NCBI GenBank assembly: GCA_012295275.1
Contig: CM022678.1
Coordinates: forward strand, 10,700,148-10,764,147
From: Chrysomallon squamiferum
Lineage: Eukaryota; Mollusca; Gastropoda; Neomphalida; Peltospiridae
Direction: 5' to 3'
DNA length: 64,000 bases
Below are positions 37,146-48,600 of this stretch, one piece after another. The stretch's first letter is position 1, and every line of letters starts with the position of its first letter. Position numbers and translations under genes: made by a program. The notes below the pieces were generated by a model. It saw only the letters and a program-made list of their open reading frames with translations. It made no database searches and was not told the DNA's origin.

Positions 37146-37545
37146 CAGAACATCTCAGAAAAATGTCCACAGATCTTGGATTCAAAAGATATAGTCACTC
37201 CTGAGACACCACATGTAACACTTAATGTAACAGACGGCATAGATCATAGACCCCACTGTGATAGCCGTAACCAAGCATTAAATCCTCGTAGACATCTTCC
37301 CGATAATGAGAACCAGTTTTGTAAATGTAAGTGAGAATGTTGATCCAGTGATCACTTCTCCCCATCTATTTACTTGTGGTCCTTTTATTGTGAATATGAC
37401 AGCTGATGCAGAATGAGAGACATCATCACAAGATGTAAATGCTGCTCCTGTAAGACGCTCATCTAGGTTACGAGCTGGTCAGCATGGTAATCCTCATAAC
37501 CTACCCCTCTCTGCAGTTGTTCTGGAAAGTATGGCAACATTTTAT
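37139..37545 (+). mobile_element. Remnant resembling the C-terminus of an LTR-retrotransposon polyprotein
   Basis: Two + strand frames are open here. The first runs 37,139-37,333, including HVTLNVTDGIDHRPHCDSRN and ALNPRRHLPDNENQFCKC. The second runs from 37,336 with one TGA at about 37,414 and continues as SSQDVNAAPVRRSSRLRAGQ then HGNPHNLPLSAVVLES. The RRSSR..AGQH.NP..LP arrangement is of the type seen at the ends of Ty3-like pol proteins. This is the part that forms the best-conserved block of the two inverted arms, so the arms are probably decayed retroelement ends. No protease, reverse transcriptase or integrase core is visible. The function is inferred from one motif only. Confidence 0.4.
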
Positions 37546-37795
37546 TTGGGAAATCTTTAGAATAGATTAACCATTGGTTCCTATTCTATAGAGCTTAGAT
37601 TATGTAATGTTTAAAGTGCTAGCAAGATATATTAACATGACTCCTTCCTATTGGGAGATTTTATTAGCACTTGGAACTGTATTGTCATGTGACATGACCA
37701 TATATGGTAACTACTGGCTGGCGTTTTTGGAGGTTCCATTTATCCCGTACTGATAATTAGCGTACCAAAGCTTTGTGAGTACATCTCACGTAAGG
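37405..37795 (-). repeat. Right arm of the large inverted repeat
   Basis: Inverse partner of 22,746-23,262, with the inner end at 37,405 (ATGAGAGACATCATCACAAG). Its outer side keeps TCCTATTGGGAG, TGTGACATGACCATATATGG and GTAAGGGACA. The outer edge runs straight into the 100-bp tandem array at 37,777, as the left arm abuts the 22-bp array. Confidence 0.87.
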
Positions 37796-38395
37796 GACAT
37801 AACTCTAATCTATGTTTGTGAACACATATCACTAAAGGGAGATTACTCTAATCGATGTAATTTTTAATTTGCTTAATGAGTACATCTCACGTAAGGGACA
37901 TAACTCAAATCTATGTTTGTGAACACATATCACTAAAGGGTATCACTCTAATCGATGTAATTTTAAATTTGCTTAATGAGTACATCTCACGTAAGGGACA
38001 TAACTCAAATCTATGTCTGTGAACACATATCACTAAAGGGTGATAATCTAATCGATATAATTTTTACTTCGCGGGGTAAACTCCTCCCACTTCCGGTGAC
38101 ATGTCATGGCTTATGTCAAGTGACCCATATTATATATAAAGAACGTGATTTTTCCACAATCGTAGATCGAATCATGGCGTATGGCGTTTTCGGAGGATAA
38201 TTAGCGTACGTAAGCTTGGTGAATACATCTCATGTAAGGGACGTAATTCTAATCTATGTTTTATGAACACAAATCACTAAAGGGAGATAACTGTAATCGA
38301 TATAATTTTTACTTTGCTCGGTGAGTATATTTCACGTAAGGGAGATAACTCTAATGGATATAATTTTTACTTCGCGGCGTAAACGGCTTGCTCTG
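37777..38395 (+). repeat. ~100-bp tandem array with a 445-bp higher-order repeat
   Basis: Units begin GAGTACATCTCACGTAAGGG at 37,777, 37,878 and 37,978 (periods 101 and 100). Each then has CTATGTTTGTGAACACATAT and CACTAAAGGG plus AATCGATRTAATTTTTA. Diverged units start at about 38,220 and 38,322. The lead-in GATAATTAGCGTAC occurs at 37,752 and again at 38,197, so the array itself was duplicated as a larger block, with about 130 bp of other sequence (38,070-38,196) between. Confidence 0.92.
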
Positions 38396-38574
38396 ATTAG
38401 AACGTTAATTTTTTTCAAGGTTCATGGTTCAAGGTCCACAATCTTTCATAGATGAATCTGGAATCGGAAAGTACTGCCGAGATTCGATAACATGATCTCA
38501 CACACATGAACATAATGACAAGAAACCCTAAAGTTTCAACTTGGTTCTGTACCTTCACAAGCTGTGTTTGAGCG

Positions 38575-38641
38575 GGGCAAACAGCCGGCGTGCGGGGGTA
38601 GGGGGCGTGCGTACGTACCTAACCCCCCGGTCCGGACCCGA
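38575..38641. other. GC-rich island in AT-rich DNA
   Basis: GCGTGCGGGGGTAGGGGGCG followed by TGCGTACGTACC and AACCCCCCGGTCCGGACCCG is far richer in G and C than anything nearby. The G-tracts and the later C-tracts can pair. I recognise no promoter, RNA gene or known element in it. Confidence 0.6.
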
Positions 38642-38649
38642 ATTTGAAT

Positions 38650-39766
38650 TATACTTAATATTTAATTCAGTACAATCATTCGTTGTTGTTTTTTTTATTA
38701 AACTATTGTGTTTTTTTATTCCGCTGTTAAATCTTCTATTATGTATATAATGGGTTTTTTTATTATTATTAGTTATTTTTTGTTATCTTCCCTGAATAAT
38801 TAAACAGGATATCCCATACACAATAAACAATTTTTTTTTTTTTTTTTAATTTCTTTAGCACTTAACTCAACGAATTAAATGAAACAGAAATCTCAATTCG
38901 AAACAATATCATTATTATTATCATTTTTATTTTCACATTTCAAAATTTGTTCTGTTGTTGTTAATGTTGTTATCCATTATCATCGATACATTTGTTCCTG
39001 TTATTAATGGTCAACAGAGTTATTTCCCTTAGACCACCTCGTCTATGAAATTGACTAATTATTATTAGTAGTAGTAGTAGTGGTAGTAGTAGTAGTAATA
39101 GTAGGAGGAGTATCTCTATTTGTGCATTCTTAATTTATTTCATTTGTTTAAAATATTTCTTTATTAAAAACTTAATATTTCTTCATTCGTGCTATTCAGA
39201 GTTAAAATGAGATCAAGAATTTAAATTTGTTAAGAAATTCCGTTTTGATACGAGAAAATTTCTATATGTTATTTATTATGATTAGAGAAACAGTGATTTG
39301 GGTTTCACTACGACTGTAAGTTTGTATGGTTTCATAAAAACTTCATTTCACTGTAAAAAATGTAGGATAAAAATTTGAAATACATGTAAATACTGTTTTT
39401 CAGCCGTTTCATACTGATACGTTATTTAAATTTCACAAATATAATGATTTCTAGAGCGTGGTATCTAACATCAATTCAACTGTTTAGAAGATTAAGTTTG
39501 TGTGTTTGTGTGTGTGTGTGTGTTAGCGCATGTGTCTGTCTTTCATCTATCTTTAATTTTTGTTTGTTTTATTTTTATTGTTGATACTATTGCTAACATT
39601 GTTATTTTTGTTATTATAGTACATAATTATTACTATTTTTATATTGTTGTGATTGTTAATATTACTGTTATAGCTGTTGCTTTTGCTGTTGGATAACTTT
39701 GCTTTAGGTAAAGTTTTTAATTTTGTGTTGAGAGAAGAAAGCAAGTTAGAGAGAGGCAGGAAGAGA

Positions 39767-39824
<58 letters not shown>

Positions 39825-40580
39825 AATTCAAATAATCTTATAGACATTCTAATTAATATGCCTATGAATTTATCCATTTAAATAAATTTACTTTATGTAA
39901 TTGTAACAGAAGGAATTATGATTATTAAGTACGTTATTTCGGTTAATATATCAAAAGAATATAAATAAAAATTATCCTCATCAATAGAAATTTGTTTCTC
40001 AATTGTGATAATGTTAGTTAAAATTTTATAAGTGGAAACAAAATAATTTGTAATATTTATTTCAACAAAAATACTTTTTCATATGAAAAATATAATTTTA
40101 GAAAAAGTTCTAAAAATTATAAGATTTCTGATTTATCCGGTATATATATCATAATAAAATATACAAGAAGAAATAAAAAAGAATACTAAGACTTTATTTT
40201 ACAAAAAATGTTTTAAATTGATATATAATTTGACAGATAAAGTAACCTGCATATGATTAGGTAGATTATGCTTTCAAAAAAAAAAAAAAAAAAAAAAAAA
40301 AAAACACGAAACAAGAAATATCTTTAAAAATAATAATAATAAAAAACAAATAAAACATCTTCCTCGAAATAAACACAGTTTATTATAAAACATTTTTGTT
40401 TTTTAGCCAACTAATCAATGACTTCTAAGATCAAGCATATTCATCGTCTTTTCAGATTTGTATCATAAGAATTAATGTCATATTTTTCACCACTGTTTGA
40501 AATACTTTGAAATAAACATCATTTTCCCTATCATGTATTGTCTGAATGTTTTTATTTTTCTCACTCATTAGTATCATTTG
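38650..40580. other. Gene-free interval
   Basis: It contains triplet runs at 39,058-39,105 ((TAG)n), a short TG run at 39,502-39,520, (GA)n at 39,771-39,820 and a poly-A of about 26 at 40,278-40,303. No exon was supported. Confidence 0.6.
39771..39820. repeat. (GA)n microsatellite
   Basis: About 50 bp of GA preceded by looser GAGAGG sequence. Confidence 0.95.
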
Positions 40581-40591
40581 AAATATTTGTC

Positions 40592-40782
40592 TTGTTTAAG
40601 ACTGCTGCAGACTTGACTGTACTTGGTGCTGTGTCTGGTCAAACATTTTTCTCACTGCTGTGACTGACTGAAAAAAGAGGCAGAACTGAATCCAGCATCT
40701 GTTTCATGATTTCTGAATCAGTCTGGCATCAACTATCAAAACTTTGATAGCATAAACTCAAATCTTCATCAAACTTGGCCAT
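40592..40782 (-). pseudogene. Decayed open segment, unrecognised
   Basis: From an ATG at 40,782 the - strand reads MAKFDEDLSLCYQSFDS, TGA, CQTDSEIMKQMLDSVLPLFS, VSHSSEKNV, TGA, then PDTAPSTVKSAAVLNK. A single frame with only two TGA stops over about 63 codons, in DNA this AT-rich, suggests former coding sequence. I do not recognise the protein and see no splice borders. Confidence 0.3.
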
Positions 40783-41766
40783 GGATTTTCATTTCTGCTT
40801 TCACATGTCTGTGCACTGAACTCCATCTATAAATAATAATAATAAGAAGAAGAAGAAGAACGACAACAACGGTAATAAATATAGCAAGAATAATAGTGAA
40901 AATATCTACTGCTTTAATATTAATACTAATAATTTTTATTACAATAAAGTAACACACTCTATACATATATTTGCTGTTAAGGCTAATTAATTTACTGCTT
41001 TAAAACTTACTTATCTATATTTTGCATCAATTTAATTGAAAATATTAAGTAACTATTGTTCATTGAAATGGGTAGACTTTTCTTTAAAAATCACTTATTA
41101 AGAAATATTAGAAATCTGACTTCCACTGTTACATCAATGATACACGAGAGACAGACTTTCACTGAAATTGTTTCATTCAGGATGATATTTCTACTACCTG
41201 AATCAAAGTGAATAATTATTTGTTGTCTACCACATCAAGTCTACTATTTCAAGTCAGTGGAACCTCAAGTCTCAGATCCTAGGTTGCTTAGGTTTGTAAA
41301 TTGTAATCTTTAATGTAGAGATAATTATGTACTGTTATTTATCATATCCATTATTTATAAAAAATGAATTTATGTAGCTGTTCATGATCTTGCATGTGAC
41401 AGCTAGTGGTAACCATTTTTCGAATGCAGTACTTGGTCACAACCACAAACCTCTATCAATTAACCGAACAGTGTGAAAAGGAAATGTCTAAAATTGATGT
41501 AACTGGAAAAATTAGAAGCATTTTGTTTGGTTTATGATTCAGACATGAGTTTATATGTAGCAGATACAGAACACCAATAAAATACTTTCCTTTCCAATGA
41601 ATTATTAATAAATTTTATTTAAGAAAAATAAATGAAGTTCCATAAGCCTATTGCAAAATGTGGTCACATGGCACTGAATAAAAATGGAGGCAAAATGTAC
41701 TTCCAAGTGATAATATAAAAAATAAAAACAAATGTAGACTAACTTTAGTAGAAAACAGTGATTCTT

Positions 41767-41924
41767 TCACGTATCACCAGCCTGCATGAACCATGTGTGT
41801 GTGTGAAATCCTAACAGTCTTCTGGATTCTGTTATCTGCAACCTGTTGATGAGTCCTTCCATCAACACTCTACCAGTCAAAGTTATACATAAACTAGTCT
41901 GAGCAGCTACACCAACAGTGACAC
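41767..41924 (-). other. Terminal coding exon of an unrecognised gene
   Basis: A TATTTACAG acceptor precedes 51 open codons and a TGA at 41,767-41,769. The protein includes VTVGVAAQTSLCITLTGRVL, MEGLINRLQITESRRLLGFH and THTWFMQAGDT. No stop interrupts it. It lies downstream, on the same strand, of the exon at 43,772-43,874 and of copy B's CAMSAP-type exons, and may be the last exon of that gene. It is unlike the CKK domain that ends true CAMSAPs. Copy A's equivalent would lie left of the window. Confidence 0.45.
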
Positions 41925-41967
41925 CTGTAAATATTAACAGTAAATCAATTTAAAATATAAATTCTTA

Positions 41968-41969
<2 letters not shown>

Positions 41970-41999
<30 letters not shown>

Positions 42000-42025
42000 G
42001 ACACTAATATACACACACTCACACA
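41970..42025. repeat. (CA)n short array
   Basis: CA runs with TAC and GAC interruptions just left of the visible start of duplicon similarity. Confidence 0.85.
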
Positions 42026-43771
42026 CCTGCAACAAAATATCTGTTTTTAGATTCTGTGTAGAAAACAAACATTTATTTGTGACCATCCAGCACAAAATGG
42101 GTTGCTTGTCATAAAATTTACATTTTATGTTTTTAACTTTTCTAGTTGAGCTTTGTCTTAGCAGTGAAAATTATATAAAAATCTAAAATACTGTTCCCAA
42201 GATATTAGTCATTGAACACTCTAACTTTCCATAATGAGATTCTTGTAAAACAATTAAATAATAATGATTATCATTTAAGCATTTTCCATACCAACAACTA
42301 TACCATATTAATAGGTTCAGTAAAGAATGTCTTGATGTTTGAAGACAGTATCTGTTTTGTTTTTGTACAACAGCTTATTTAAATAAAAAAGAAATTAACA
42401 AAATATTAATTTTTGACTGAATGCATTAAACTAGAAATACCTGATTCAGCAGAAGTAATTTAATACTCATTAAACAACATAAAAACATAAAATTATAAAA
42501 GGAGATGTTGATTGAGAAGAAAAGACATCACCACTATTTAAAGTCTTCAGCTGTATTTTTCTGAATTGTTTATCACACATTAAAATATTTCTGTATTTAT
42601 AGAATAATCTCGTATTAATGCTTCAACATTTTCAGCATTACAATCATTTAAAATATTATCTCACTGTGCAGAATTCCAAGCTTTCACAAAAATCTGTGCT
42701 TGTAGCTGAAAGTTAGTTTGGAAAATGTGTGCACTCTTTTGACTTCTTTACATGATGTACTGGTATTGAGGAATGAGAGGAAGGCTGTCATACAATCTAC
42801 AGTTTACTGCCCTTTATCTTAATTTCATTACTGAAACTACACAATGTGATATCTGACTCATATGCTGGCTAGTAACATTTGATGTTTTAAAAAAATTAAC
42901 ATACTATTGTACTATTTAATTTCTTATTATTTTAAAAATTATTATTATTATAAATAATCAAAAGATGTGCTGATAAAAAGAACTGTCAGTGTGTAAAATA
43001 AAGTTTAAGTTTGTGAATTAATAAAAGAAAGAAACAAAACTCAGATGAACTGGTCACCTGTAGACTGCACACACAACACACCAGCTCTGCATGTCAGAGT
43101 ACGAGTCTGGAAAATTCTCCCTCATCTTCTACCATTAGCACTTGTGTGACCTTTTTCTCTTTTCTAAAAGTGTGAAAATGTTTTGAAAACGAAATGAAAC
43201 AAAAATTAACTTAGAATGTTGTTTAGTTTTTGTTTCAAGTTTTGTTTCTTTGTTAACTTTTTTTTTTCTGTATTTGTGTGAGTTGTTTCCCTTTACAATG
43301 ATTAACACATTATTTTTATTATGTACAAGCAGTTTCAAACTTAAATATTGCAACTTTTTATCCTTTAATTAATAGTTTTACATTAAAGGGAAGTGCAAAA
43401 GATTAATTATAAAATTGTTTACTTCCTCAAAAATTAAGAACTAAAATGACTCACTTTCATTTCCAAACATGAACAAAATATTTGTTTTCACTAAAACTTT
43501 ATAGAGCTGTCCCACTATTAACAGTTGACTCTAAAACCCAATATATTATAATTTAGAAAATTTACTTTTCTTTTCAAAAACCAGTTACTGTCATGAACAC
43601 AATTAAAAACTAATTATTTGCTTGGCCAGGTATACCCTTTTAAATGAGATAATAAGAATAACAAGAAAAAATAATAAATATAAATATATCTTTGTCAATA
43701 GAATAACATTAAAACTACTTTTCTCAAGAATCTAAATCAAATACAACAAGGTGTAACAAAAAGGGCAGTAC

Positions 43772-43874
43772 CTGATGTAAATGAAGATTTTATAACAGAG
43801 CTGGGATCCTTCATCCACTTTGTTCAGATTGTAGTCAGCCAATGTTTCACCAGAAATCTTCACAGTCAGGTAGA
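43772..43874 (-). pseudogene. Unrecognised exon, copy B counterpart of 1640-1742
   Basis: The same acceptor and donor as in copy A, the same 33-codon frame (VKISGETLADYNLNKVDEGS), and no stop. Conservation of frame and borders in both copies is mild support for it being a real exon, although the copies are recent enough that this alone proves little. Confidence 0.4.
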
Positions 43875-44959
43875 CTTAGTGTGTCTCACACCAGAGAACT
43901 GTGTGAAATTACAAAACTATGTGATATACTGAAATTTAAAAAACAATCATATTTAGTCATCATCACAAATCTTTATAAGAATAAAAATAATAAAATCAAA
44001 ATAACAATAATGATGATGATGATTAAAAACAGATAAATAAATTATATTAATAATAATAATGATGACAGTAAGAAAAAACACAATCAACTGAAATCATAAA
44101 TAAATAAATAATCCATTTAATGAAGATTTTAAAGATACATTTTTTTCATGATTTTATCTTTTCATTTTTCATTATTTTTCCCAAACCTTCACAATTTTAG
44201 CCTACTTAATTATTGCATAAATACATTAAATTCCTTATAAATGTTATAGAGAAATAAAACTTTTGCCACATACCAGACGAAAGTAGTTTCAGCTATTTTT
44301 TCAGATAATCCTCAGAGGTTCCTTTTTGATAAAACAAAATTGGCATCTACGAAAAGAAAAACCCCAGAAAAACAAAATTGTATCTGATCATTCTTTGAAG
44401 CTAAATTTTATATCAAACAACATTTATAATTAAAATAAAACATATATTTGTGATACTTAAGGATTGTTATTCATATAAACTAAATAAAAATATAAATAAA
44501 AACTAAAAAAACAAAAACAACTAACCTCTGAATCCAGTGAAAATGCAGGTGACATCACATCACCAATAGCAGATAAAAATGCTGAAGAAGGATTTCCACT
44601 TTCAGCAACAAGCAGTCAGTTTCTGAAATACTGAACATAGAAAAAACTGAGTTGTATAAACATATAACAAAATACATGTATAAAAATACAATAAATGGTT
44701 AGTTAAAAACTTTTATCTAATTATATATTTCTGTACATTAAATATTTAAAAAAATATAAAATTTCCTGACAATTATCTATTATTTGAAATTTTAGAGATC
44801 TTACATTACTTTATTTTTCATATTACAGAAACACGGACCAGGAAATTCTAATGCTGTATAAATGAATAAATACACATATTATGTAATGTATCAATACATT
44901 TTCTTTGACGGAATTTCTTACACAACCCCAGTTGGAAATCAAGTTCAGATTATTTGCAT

Positions 44960-45690
44960 ATAATGGATGCATCATGAATATTCATGATGCAAAATAAATC
45001 AGTTTCTTAACGACTATATCAATTATCAAGTTTTGAACTAAGCCACCTAAAACATATCAACATTCTGAATATAACAATATCTAAGTCTTAATCTTATATG
45101 TGGCTCTTACTACAGAAATGGGGTTTATAGTCTTTCTGACAAGCCTTGATCCAGTTTCTTCAGTACACTCCTGTACCTCATCATGCAGCTTGAGGACTTT
45201 GTAACCTACTTAAACACTACAAACTCTGATCAGACTGTGTGAATGTACACTCTGATCTGCATCTACAATGGTAAGCCCTGTTTCTGCAGTCAGACCCACA
45301 TATAATAATAACAACCCATTCTTCCAGTTAAAGGACACAACTGATTCATACGTTTGTCAACTTTACACAGCCAACTTTACAATCTCATCAACCAGTGATA
45401 GTGAGTCTTCTGATTTCTCACTGATCAGAAAGTCAAGTGGAAAGCTTTCCCTGCAGCACAGTGTATTCATTCTTCCTAAAACCAATCACTTGTTCAAGAT
45501 GAATCTAACATGGTCAGTTTGTCTCGACATCCACAGACAGTGATGTGAAACACCATTAGTAAACATGGGATTTGTTCATTTACACACACAGCAATGTCAG
45601 ACTCAGTCTGCTAATACAAAGACTCCTGGAAGAAGTTTATTCAATAAAATACTATCAGAAACATGTTTTGTTGTTGTGTTTGTATAATGT
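44960..45690 (+). other. Copy-B-specific replacement segment with an open frame
   Basis: This ~730-bp stretch has no counterpart in copy A, where 1.8 kb of other sequence occupies the place. It contains a 91-codon frame (45,268-45,543) with KDTTDSYVCQLYTANFTISS and TSDSESSDFSLIRKSSGKL. A second frame upstream reads MYTLICIYNGKPCFC; a one-base shift would join them. The cysteine spacing and the FTISSTSDSE strand vaguely recall an immunoglobulin-like domain. This is a guess; no splice borders or target-site duplication were found. Confidence 0.3.
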
Positions 45691-45879
45691 GCAATTCTGA
45701 TGTTTAAATAACAACACTTGTTGCTTTTGTGGTATCTGTCTGAAATAGGAAAAACACAGATAATTTAATTTTTTATTGTTTTTATTACTAACATTGTTTA
45801 CTGTTATATCTATATCATTGCCATTTACTAATACAAATGAATGTTTGTTGAAAAATCAGTATCTTTTCAATATAGTAAA

Positions 45880-46224
45880 TTGTGTTTTATCTGGATTTCT
45901 GTGTCGCCAAATATCAACTAAATTATAATTATAAATAACTGACTGTAATTCATTACTACTTTTCATACTGAAATTTTTTATTATTAATGCCTACATCTAT
46001 ATTAGGATCTCAAATTACATTAAAATCTCTGTATTTTTAAAATCCACAAATTTACATAATCCTTTAAAAAATAAAATTCTTTCTTCAATATTATTAGGCA
46101 CATATACAGTTATAAAACTATATTCATCATCATCTATTTTAGTATTAACTTTTAAAATCTTGCCTTCAGTGTCACAATTATTAAAGGTAAACTTATAAGG
46201 ATTGTGAAATATAAAATTACCCAC
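45880..46224 (-). mobile_element. LINE endonuclease fragment in copy B
   Basis: Remnant of the LINE seen at 5,180-6,240, with TEGKILKVNTKIDDDEYSFI and TVYVPNN still in frame over 69 codons. The rest was lost in the B-specific deletions. Confidence 0.75.
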
Positions 46225-46315
46225 ACAAAAAAAAACCCATTCCTTATCTTAGATATTAAGATTCATAAATTTACTTTATGCTAAGAAATATATAAGAACA
46301 CAAACTCAACTTCAC

Positions 46316-47506
46316 CTGCTCAGATTTGTTTCTCTTTGCAATGGCAGCAGTACAAACTTTATTTAACCAGAAAATAATTGTATCCTCTGTGCCTGATGGA
46401 AGTTCACTGGATGCGTTAAAAGTTTTTTAATTCTTTGCTCAGTATGCTGCATGTAAAGACAGAGGTCTTATTACATTATATGATAAATTATACAAAACAT
46501 GCACCCAAATATCATTCTCCTTCCCTATCTCTCCATTCCTTCAGCCTCTCCCTCTTTCTCTCATACATTCATAGATTTGCTTGTTTAACTCTAATTATTC
46601 TCTTTCTTTTCAGCTATGTGTTAATAAACAAGGTAGAATGATGAATGTCTTTAAATACTTTCTTTATTGGCAGCATTCTGAAATACTGACCTTTACAAAC
46701 GGATCTTTTAAAGTCTGAAACCATTCAATTTTAATAATAAAATTGTATTTAGATAGGTAAAAACATCAATCAGTATATACACTAAAACTGAATATTTTTA
46801 CCATATATTTACCATTTATCATCTAAAGTATAGAATGAAGAAAATAATCTTTAACAGAGCCAAACAAACTCATTTTAATAAAATAAGATTTAAAATGTTA
46901 AGTAATTAACAAAATAATAAAAAAAAATAAATAAAAATAAATAAAATTAAGTATAAGTATATGTATGAGTATAAATTATAAAAAGAAATTAAGAAATAAA
47001 ACAACAGAATTCCTGATGGCCGGGACAGCAAATTCTACCAAAACAACTGCACTGGCATATGTCAACATTAGCGCATCAATTAGAGCTGTATGTGCATATT
47101 AAAAAATAATAATAAATAAATAATAAACAGTTATAGTAAATAGCTAATACTTCTTTATTATTAGGATTTAAATTGTACTTTTATCAGTTACTGGACTGTT
47201 CACGCAATATGGGCTGTGGGATATTCTCAGTGTACATTGTTATTAATAAATAATTTTTATGAATAATGCCTAATCATTATAATGATAATAATAAAATAAT
47301 TAACAAAACAACAGCAAATAAGTGATTATTATTACGATATTTTATAATCAATAAATTATAAAGAGTTTCTACAGAACTTATTTTACTCTCTAATACACAA
47401 AAATAAAATAAAAAACTCACATCTCAGAATGGTGCAGTCTGCATAAGAATGGTTTCTTAACAGGTGATTCATCCTTCTCCATGATGTAAATTCCCTTTCT
47501 TAACAG
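46316..47506 (-). pseudogene. CAMSAP: Decayed CAMSAP-type CH gene, copy B
   Basis: Exons: 47422-~47506 (GIYIMEKDESPV, then a one-base loss shifts the frame; the same TGA near its end as in copy A); 47013-~47098 (ALIDALMLTYASAVV, intact inside, but its acceptor AG is gone and its donor GT has become GA); and 46316-~46430 (FNASSELPSGTEDTIIFWLN then KVCTAAIAKRNKSEQ, with a good GTGAAG donor). The last exon is better preserved here than in copy A and matches the ASKELPYDLEDAMVFWINKV region of vertebrate CAMSAP. The following CH exons are deleted. A fragment of a downstream exon persists at about 45,705-45,745 (RYHKSNKCCYLNIRI). Dead gene. Confidence 0.78.
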
Positions 47507-47667
47507 AATAATAATGCCGTGACCTACGAAAAATAGCAATACCAATAGTAAATACAATATATATTATTTTTTGAAAGAAGATGATATTGTTTCAGATAAA
47601 TGCATTTTTCTCTGCTTATTATCGTTTGTGAATGTCATAATAAATTTATTTGCATGTGAAATTGCCA

Positions 47668-47676
47668 ACACACACA

Positions 47677-47753
<77 letters not shown>
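47668..47753. repeat. (CA)n(CT)n microsatellite, copy B
   Basis: A short CA part and about 74 bp of CT, the counterpart of 8,655-8,734. Confidence 0.96.
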
Positions 47754-47756
<3 letters not shown>

Positions 47757-48019
47757 AATTCTATTAAATTGAATACTCACCAAGTAACAGTTACCGAATT
47801 AAAAATAAAAATAATCTGGCTGTCAAACATCAGTTCATACTGTTTTGAAAAGCGTAGTATACATTCGAACCCGTGTATGTTCGAAACACTGTGGTTTATC
47901 GAGACTGGTCTCGGCCTGACTTTATTTAGTATTTAAGAAGTAATTAATTTGTTTATTCTCACAAAAATTATTATAGAATTTGTAGAAATTAATTCTGGTT
48001 TCCGACCTACATGTGATTT

Positions 48020-48600
48020 CCTGTCTATTGTCGCAGCCACAGTATAACTTGTGGTGTTTGATGAAGTCATTCTCTGTCAGATTATCTCAAGTATGTATTT
48101 ACAATTAACTTAGATTTTACAAATCAGGACAATTATAATGTATTCATTTCTGAGCTAAAAATGAAATTAAGAAAAATAACCATAATAATTATTAATATTA
48201 TTAATATATATATACAGAGGACTCGAATGTCTCCGTCTATTCTGCCGAGACGATCCGAACGGTCACGATCAGTTTTACGATACTGGTTCAGCGAGACTCG
48301 TGGTTTTGTTTATCAAGACTACAGATAACGCCATGCCTATCCGGTCTAGAAAGTTTGTGTTTATAAACCGATGTTGGCAAATTAAGGTGAGCCTATAAGT
48401 CCAATTTATCGAACTACGAGCAAACCTTTTATATGAAGTAAATATTTGAGATTAATACTGACTCTTATGTTATATCTTATAGAAAAAAAGGCGACTATAT
48501 CATAATCTTTTTACCATCCCAGTCGCTGAAACGGAACTTAGTCGCAATTAATTCTTAAAAATTGTGACTAAATAATTTATAATTTTAATATTTTCAGCAA
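48020..48600 (+). repeat. Copy-B-specific ~580-bp insertion containing a dispersed repeat
   Basis: Copy A has direct continuity (ACATGTGATTTTTAAATATT at about 9,220), whereas copy B has about 580 extra bases after the same ACATGTGATTT. The insert includes GACTCGAATGTCTCCGTCTA, a TTAGTCGCAATTAATTCT segment, and a diverged copy (48,345-48,495) of the element at 36,995-37,145. It is probably a mobile element inserted after duplication; no coding capacity is seen and the ends are not defined. Confidence 0.65.

Noticed and set aside
38541-38750. 69-codon ORF through the GC-rich island
   Set aside because: No family resemblance and ends in T-rich low-complexity sequence; the open frame is explained by local GC content.
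41767-41924. Interpretation as the CKK domain end of CAMSAP
   Set aside because: Only a few residues could be forced into register; no CKK core motif is visible.
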